DNA of 64,000 nt from JACVRM01 sp963755085 (GTDB lineage Bacteria > Actinomycetota > Thermoleophilia > Gaiellales > Gaiellaceae), in assembly GCA_963755085.1 (NCBI GenBank), contig CAVWIN010000004.1:124001-188000 (forward strand), written 5' to 3'. The notes below the pieces were generated by a model, which saw only the letters and a program-made list of their open reading frames with translations, ran no database searches and was not told where the DNA came from. Of the stretch, positions 60,098 to 64,000 are shown one piece after another; the first letter of the stretch is position 1; every line of letters starts with the position of its first letter. The position numbers and the translations under genes were made by a program.

Positions 60098-60982
60098 CCG
60101 GAGCGCGCGCCGCAGGATGACGGCGAACCAGCGGTCGAAACGCGGCAGTTCGTGGTCCGGCAGATGGTCGCGCTGCCGTGCCCACGCGAACGCATGCGCG
60201 AACGCGGTCACGCGAAGCGCCAGGTCGAGCGCCTGCTCGAGGCCCGGCCCCCAGGGCTCCAGGTACGCGGCTCGGAGCCGTCCGAACCACGGGTCGCCCG
60301 GCGCGAGGCCGGTCGCCTCCTCGAGGAAGCGGAAGGTCACGATCAGCGAGGCGAAGGGGTGCGAGACGGACGAGTCGCCCCAGTCGAGGACGCGCAGCAC
60401 GCCGTCGCGGTCGTACACATTCGCCTGGTGGAGGTCGTCGTGCTGGACGCTCGCGGGAATCCCCGCCGCCGCGAGCTCCGCCGACAGCCCGGCGAAGCGT
60501 GGCGCGAAGGCGCGGAGCGCCTCGATCTCGTCCGGGTCGAGCGGAAGCTCACGCGTGAGCAGATCGTCGTAGCGCTCGGGGAACGTCTCGACACGCAGGT
60601 CGGGCACGCCGCCCGCGAGGTGGTCGCCCGCGTGCGCGGCCTCGCCGCGCTGGAGCTCGGCGTAGCGCGGGAGCAGCTCGAGCCACGGCTCGGGCGGATT
60701 GCCGTACGCGCCGAGCGGTGTCCCCGCATCGGCGGTGATCAGCCAGGCGCGCTCCTCGTCGTGGCCCAGCACCTCGGCGACGAGGCCCGGCCAGCGCGCG
60801 GCGAGCCCGGTCGTCATGCGCGGCTCGAACGCCTGCACGGCGCCGCACGCCTTGAACCACACGACGCCGCCGGCGACCGGGACGCGCAGCACCTGCGACC
60901 AGGGGCGGTCGTGGGTCAGCTCGATCGGGCCCGTCGGCTCGACGTGGGCGCGGATCCAGTGCTCGGCGGCGACGCGGTCCAC
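60086..60982 (-). CDS. Aminoglycoside phosphotransferase family kinase
   Basis: 298 aa. The catalytic loop PASVQHDDLHQANVYDRDG and metal-binding VLDWGDSSVSHPFAS define the APH/choline-kinase-like fold. The N-lobe has VVWFKACGAV. The substrate is unknown; many such chromosomal copies are not resistance genes. TACGGT lies 6 nt before the GTG. Confidence 0.88.
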   Translation of the reverse strand: MDRVAAEHWIRAHVEPTGPIELTHDRPWSQVLRVPVAGGVVWFKACGAVQAFEPRMTTGLAARWPGLVAEVLGHDEERAWLITADAGTPLGAYGNPPEPWLELLPRYAELQRGEAAHAGDHLAGGVPDLRVETFPERYDDLLTRELPLDPDEIEALRAFAPRFAGLSAELAAAGIPASVQHDDLHQANVYDRDGVLRVLDWGDSSVSHPFASLIVTFRFLEEATGLAPGDPWFGRLRAAYLEPWGPGLEQALDLALRVTAFAHAFAWARQRDHLPDHELPRFDRWFAVILRRALRSAE

Positions 60983-61073
60983 GGCGGCACCGTAGTGTCG
61001 GCCGGTGGCGCACGTCTTGCTGAGCGCCCAGGCCCGACGACCCCACCGCGCCTGGTTCGACCGCTCGACCGCT

Positions 61074-61079
61074 TAGGGT
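61074..61079 (+). promoter_or_regulatory. Probable -10 box of the DHA2 transporter gene
   Basis: TAGGGT lies 6 nt before the ATG, with no ribosome site. Confidence 0.4.
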
Positions 61080-61085
61080 CAGCGG

Positions 61086-62684
61086 ATGCGCAAGTGGCTG
61101 CCCCTCGGAATCCTCGCTGCGGCCCAGTTCATCATGGTGCTGGATTCGAGCGTGATGAACGTCTCGATCTCGCAGATCGTCGAAGACCTGAACACGACGG
61201 TCACCGGCGTGCAGAGCGCGATCACGATGTACACGCTCGTGATGGCCGCGTTCATGCTCGTCGGCGCGAAGCTCGGCGACATTCTCGGGCGCGACCGGGC
61301 TTTCGGCCTCGGCCTGGCCGTGTACGGGCTCGGCTCGCTGATCACGTCGCTCAGCCCGAACCTCACGGTGCTGCTGATCGGCTGGTCGGGGATCGAGGGG
61401 CTCGGCGCGGTGCTGGTGATCCCGGCGATTGCCGCACTGACCGCGGCCAACTACGAGGGCAAGGAGCGCGCGTTCGCCTACGGGATGATCGGCGGCGCCG
61501 CGGGCGCGGCGATCGCGGCCGGCCCGCTGATCGGCGGCTACGTGACCACGACCTGGAGCTGGCGGTACGTCTTCGTCGGCGAGGTCGTGGTGGTGATCGC
61601 GGTGCTCATCGTGCACCGGCGCATGAAGCGCGCGCCCAAGCCGGAGCAGCCGCCGAGGCTGGACTACGGTGGCGCGGCGCTCTCGGCGGTCGCACTCGGG
61701 CTGATCGTGTTCGGGATCCTGAAGAGCAGCACGTGGGGCTGGATCAAGCCGATCGACGCGCCGACGATCAACGGCCACGAGATCACGCCGTTCGGGTTCT
61801 CGCTGGTGCCGTTCCTGATCGTCGGCGGCTTCGTCGTGCTCGGGTGCTTCCTGGCGTGGGAGGAGCGTCGCCAACGGCTCGGCCAGAGCACGCTGCTCAA
61901 CCGCGCGCTGCTGAAGATCGAGACGCTGCGGGCCGGGCTGTCCTCGCTTGCCGCGCAGCAGATGATCGTGATGGGCACGTTCTTCGTCCTGCCGGTGTAC
62001 CTCCAGGTCGTGCTCGGCTTCGACGCGTTCGAGACGGGCAAGCGCCTCTTCCCGATGTCGATCTCCATGCTGGCTGCTGCGCTGACCGGGCCGAAGGTGG
62101 CGGTGCGGTTCGGCCCCCGGGCCGTCGTCCAGGTCGGCCTCGGCGCGATGGCGATCGCCGCGTTCGTGCTCGTCGGGACGATCGACGTGACCCTGCACGG
62201 GACGGCCTTCGCGGTGTCGCTCGTCTTCTTCGGGATCGGCGCGGGACTGCTCATGTCGCAGCTCGGGAACGTGATCATGTCCTCGGCCCCGCCGGAGGAG
62301 ACGAACGAGGCCGGTGGGCTCCAGGGGACGGCGCAGAACTTCGGCGCGTCCCTCGGGACCGCGCTGATCGGCTCCGTGCTCCTGCTCGGGCTGCTGAACG
62401 GGTTCAACTCGCGCATCCAGGAGAACCCGGCGGTGCCCGCCGACGTGAAGACGCAGATCGCTGCCGCAACCGAGAAGGGCATCCCGATCGTCACGACCGA
62501 GCAGGCGCACCAGGCGCTGCTCGACGCCGGGCTGAAGCCCGCCGAGGCGGACGCCGTCACGGAGGACTACGGCAACGCGCAGCTCGATGCGTTGAAGACG
62601 TCGATGCTCGCGGTCGCGTTCCTGGCCGTGATCGCGTTCTGGTTCACGCGGCGGTTACCCGGGAGGCGGGAAAGCGTCGCCTAG
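61086..62684 (+). CDS. DHA2-family MFS drug/proton antiporter
   Basis: 532 aa, 14 predicted helices. Helix one has LAAAQFIMVLDSSVMNVSI, the motif characteristic of DHA2 (LDxTIVNVALP-like). Loop 2-3 has GAKLGDILGRDRAF. An extended extracellular loop of ~80 residues lies near the C-terminus (ENPAVPADVKTQIAAATEKG). It probably exports a toxic compound or metabolite. Confidence 0.92.
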   Translation: MRKWLPLGILAAAQFIMVLDSSVMNVSISQIVEDLNTTVTGVQSAITMYTLVMAAFMLVGAKLGDILGRDRAFGLGLAVYGLGSLITSLSPNLTVLLIGWSGIEGLGAVLVIPAIAALTAANYEGKERAFAYGMIGGAAGAAIAAGPLIGGYVTTTWSWRYVFVGEVVVVIAVLIVHRRMKRAPKPEQPPRLDYGGAALSAVALGLIVFGILKSSTWGWIKPIDAPTINGHEITPFGFSLVPFLIVGGFVVLGCFLAWEERRQRLGQSTLLNRALLKIETLRAGLSSLAAQQMIVMGTFFVLPVYLQVVLGFDAFETGKRLFPMSISMLAAALTGPKVAVRFGPRAVVQVGLGAMAIAAFVLVGTIDVTLHGTAFAVSLVFFGIGAGLLMSQLGNVIMSSAPPEETNEAGGLQGTAQNFGASLGTALIGSVLLLGLLNGFNSRIQENPAVPADVKTQIAAATEKGIPIVTTEQAHQALLDAGLKPAEADAVTEDYGNAQLDALKTSMLAVAFLAVIAFWFTRRLPGRRESVA

Positions 62685-62717
62685 CTCCCCGGCGACTGAT
62701 CCAGGCATTCTGCGCGC

Positions 62718-63303
62718 GTGAAGCGCGACGACTGGAATCGCCGCTACGCCGGGCTCCGAGCTGCTCTGGACCGGAGAGCCGAACCGGTTCCTGGTCGCCG
62801 AGACCGAGGCGCTGCCGCCCGGCCGCGCGCTCGACCTCGCGTGCGGCGAGGGCCGCAATGCGGTCTGGCTCGCGGAGCGCGGGTGGGACGTCACAGGCGT
62901 GGACTTCGCCGACGTCGGGCTCGACAAGGCGCGCGGGCTGGCGGCCGCCCGCGGGGTCGACCCGACGTGGGTCCAGGCCGACCTGCTCGAGTACGACCCG
63001 CCGCCCGAGGCGTTCGACCTCGTCGCGATCCTGTATCTCCAGCTCTCGGCGGACGAGCGCGCCCGGGTGCTGCGCGCGGCGGCGGCAGCCGTCGCGCCCG
63101 GCGGGACGCTGCTCGTCGTCGCGCACGACCGCAGCAACCTCGAGCACGGCCACGGCGGCCCGCAGGACGCCCGCGTGCTCGCCACGCCGGAGGAGGTGGC
63201 CGCAGATCTCGACGGCCTCGAGGTCGAGCGGGCTGCCGTCGTCGAGCGCCGCGACGGCGACCTGGTCGCGCTCGACCTGCTCGTCCGCGCGCGCCGCCCC
63301 TGA
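62718..63303 (+). CDS. SAM-dependent methyltransferase, one frameshift
   Basis: About 194 aa once an extra base near 62752 is removed (GCCGGGCTCCGAG). Before it: VKRDDWNRRYAG. After it: SELLWTGEPNRFLVAE and the SAM-binding motif ALDLACGEGRNAVWLAERGWDV, then DLVAILYLQLSADER. This is a class I methyltransferase of the methyltransf_25/TehB-like group. The stop overlaps the next ATG by one base. Confidence 0.8.
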
Positions 63304-63956
63304 TGGCCGCGCTTCGCGAATGGGTCCGGAGCGCGCCCGGCACGTACATCTACCTCGCCGTCCTGCTGGCGACGGCCTGGGTGCTCGACTCGGCCGGCAG
63401 CAGGCGCGCGCACCGGCTCGTGCTCGAGCGCAGCACCAACCTCCACGAGCTCGCCGTCCATCCGGTCCGAGTGCTCTTCGAGAGCGCGTTCTGGGTGGCC
63501 GCGCCGTGGAACGCGCTCGCCTGGTGCGTGCTCTTCACGCTCGTGCTCGCCCCGGCCGAGCACTGGCTCGGGACGCTGCGCTGGGTGGCCGTGCTGGCCG
63601 CCGGCCACGTCGGCGCGACCGTCATCACCGCCGCCGGCCTCTGGCTCGCCGTCCGGGCCGACGCCGTCGACCGCTCCGTGACGCACTCGGTCGACGTCGG
63701 CGCCAGCTACGGGTTCCTCGCCGTCGCCGGCGTGCTCGTCTACCGGCTGCCGCGGCGGTGGCGCGTCCCCGTCGTCGCCGGCGTCGCCGGCGGGCTGCTC
63801 CTCTACTTCGCCGTCGACCACAGCTACGCCGACGCGGGGCACCTCATCGCGTTCGCGATCGGGCTCGCGTGCTACCCGTTGATCCCTTCTTCGCCCTGGG
63901 CCGCGGGTAGTCCCAGGACCGTGGCCGGTCGAGTGCCTCCCACTCGGGTCGTGTGA
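63303..63956 (+). CDS. Rhomboid-like membrane protein
   Basis: 217 aa with five or six hydrophobic helices. GASYGFLAVAGV resembles the rhomboid GxSx serine loop, and AGHLIAFAIGLACYPL resembles the His helix. The usual GASG is GASY, so activity is uncertain. The ATG overlaps the methyltransferase stop. The last ~20 residues are polar and may lie beyond the conserved domain. Confidence 0.75.
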   Translation: MAALREWVRSAPGTYIYLAVLLATAWVLDSAGSRRAHRLVLERSTNLHELAVHPVRVLFESAFWVAAPWNALAWCVLFTLVLAPAEHWLGTLRWVAVLAAGHVGATVITAAGLWLAVRADAVDRSVTHSVDVGASYGFLAVAGVLVYRLPRRWRVPVVAGVAGGLLLYFAVDHSYADAGHLIAFAIGLACYPLIPSSPWAAGSPRTVAGRVPPTRVV

Positions 63957-64000
63957 TCGACATGACCAGGGCGTCCGTGATCCGCCCGCGGTGGCGGCGG

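Noticed and set aside
60152..63910. A 1252-codon plus-strand open frame
   Set aside because: It runs antisense to the APH kinase and out of frame through the DHA2 transporter and methyltransferase. The Arg/Ala/Pro-rich composition is typical of GC-rich shadow frames.
63845..64000. Minus-strand frame entering from the right edge (ALVMSITRPEWEALDRPRSW)
   Set aside because: It could be the end of a neighbouring gene, but it overlaps the rhomboid-like gene by over 100 bp and is too short to support a call.

Overview
The window is a high-GC bacterial chromosome segment. Gene content (F1-ATPase tail, cobalamin-dependent MetH, SecA, FtsEX, RF2, SmpB, long HPF), GTG/TTG starts and many genes with a TANNNT box 6-8 nt before the start codon point to an actinobacterium. 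A deep-branching Thermoleophilia-like (Gaiellales/Solirubrobacterales) lineage is my inference, not something a single marker proves.

Layout. 0-26.9 kb is mostly core genome: atpD-atpC, a flavoprotein reductase, an MFS/cyclic-nucleotide-binding fusion, metH, an LCP cell-wall ligase, UDP-glucose dehydrogenase, nucleotidyltransferase and cupin sugar genes, merR-ahcY (methyl cycle with metH), comF, hpf, secA, prfB (with its programmed frameshift), ftsE-ftsX, an RNase R-type gene and smpB. Two copies of a roughly 100-nt structured intergenic element lie directly after secA and ftsX.

27-34 kb is a decayed or poorly sequenced block: a secreted protein with four tandem ~370-bp repeats (+ strand) and a cyclase-ATPase regulator (- strand), both broken by many frameshifts. 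Beyond it is the tmRNA gene (ssrA, 34124-34483), normally close to smpB. Downstream, the 3' end of ssrA recurs three more times (36.5, 39.15 and 40.2 kb). These copies delimit three cassettes carrying a cNMP/redoxin/TrxR-like flavoprotein, a peptidase E plus secreted beta-propeller operon, and a cupin. No integrase is visible. This tandem array of ssrA-end-flanked cargo is the most unusual structure in the window.

40.2-64 kb is accessory or metabolic: HbpS/GlcG-like protein, divergent cupin and MarR genes with a palindromic operator, an intact zinc-ribbon/cyclase/AAA/TPR regulator, K+ channel, phenylacetate-CoA ligase, DUF1801 protein, alpha/beta hydrolase, HD-LuxR regulator, flavin oxidoreductase, PLP lyase, solute-binding-like protein, TOPRIM protein, VOC protein, cysteine-rich copper-storage-type protein, APH-type kinase, DHA2 transporter, methyltransferase and rhomboid-like membrane protein.

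Single-base frameshifts, several in short G or C runs, occur in otherwise healthy genes (rnr, cupin, marR, methyltransferase). Some of the apparent decay may therefore be assembly error.
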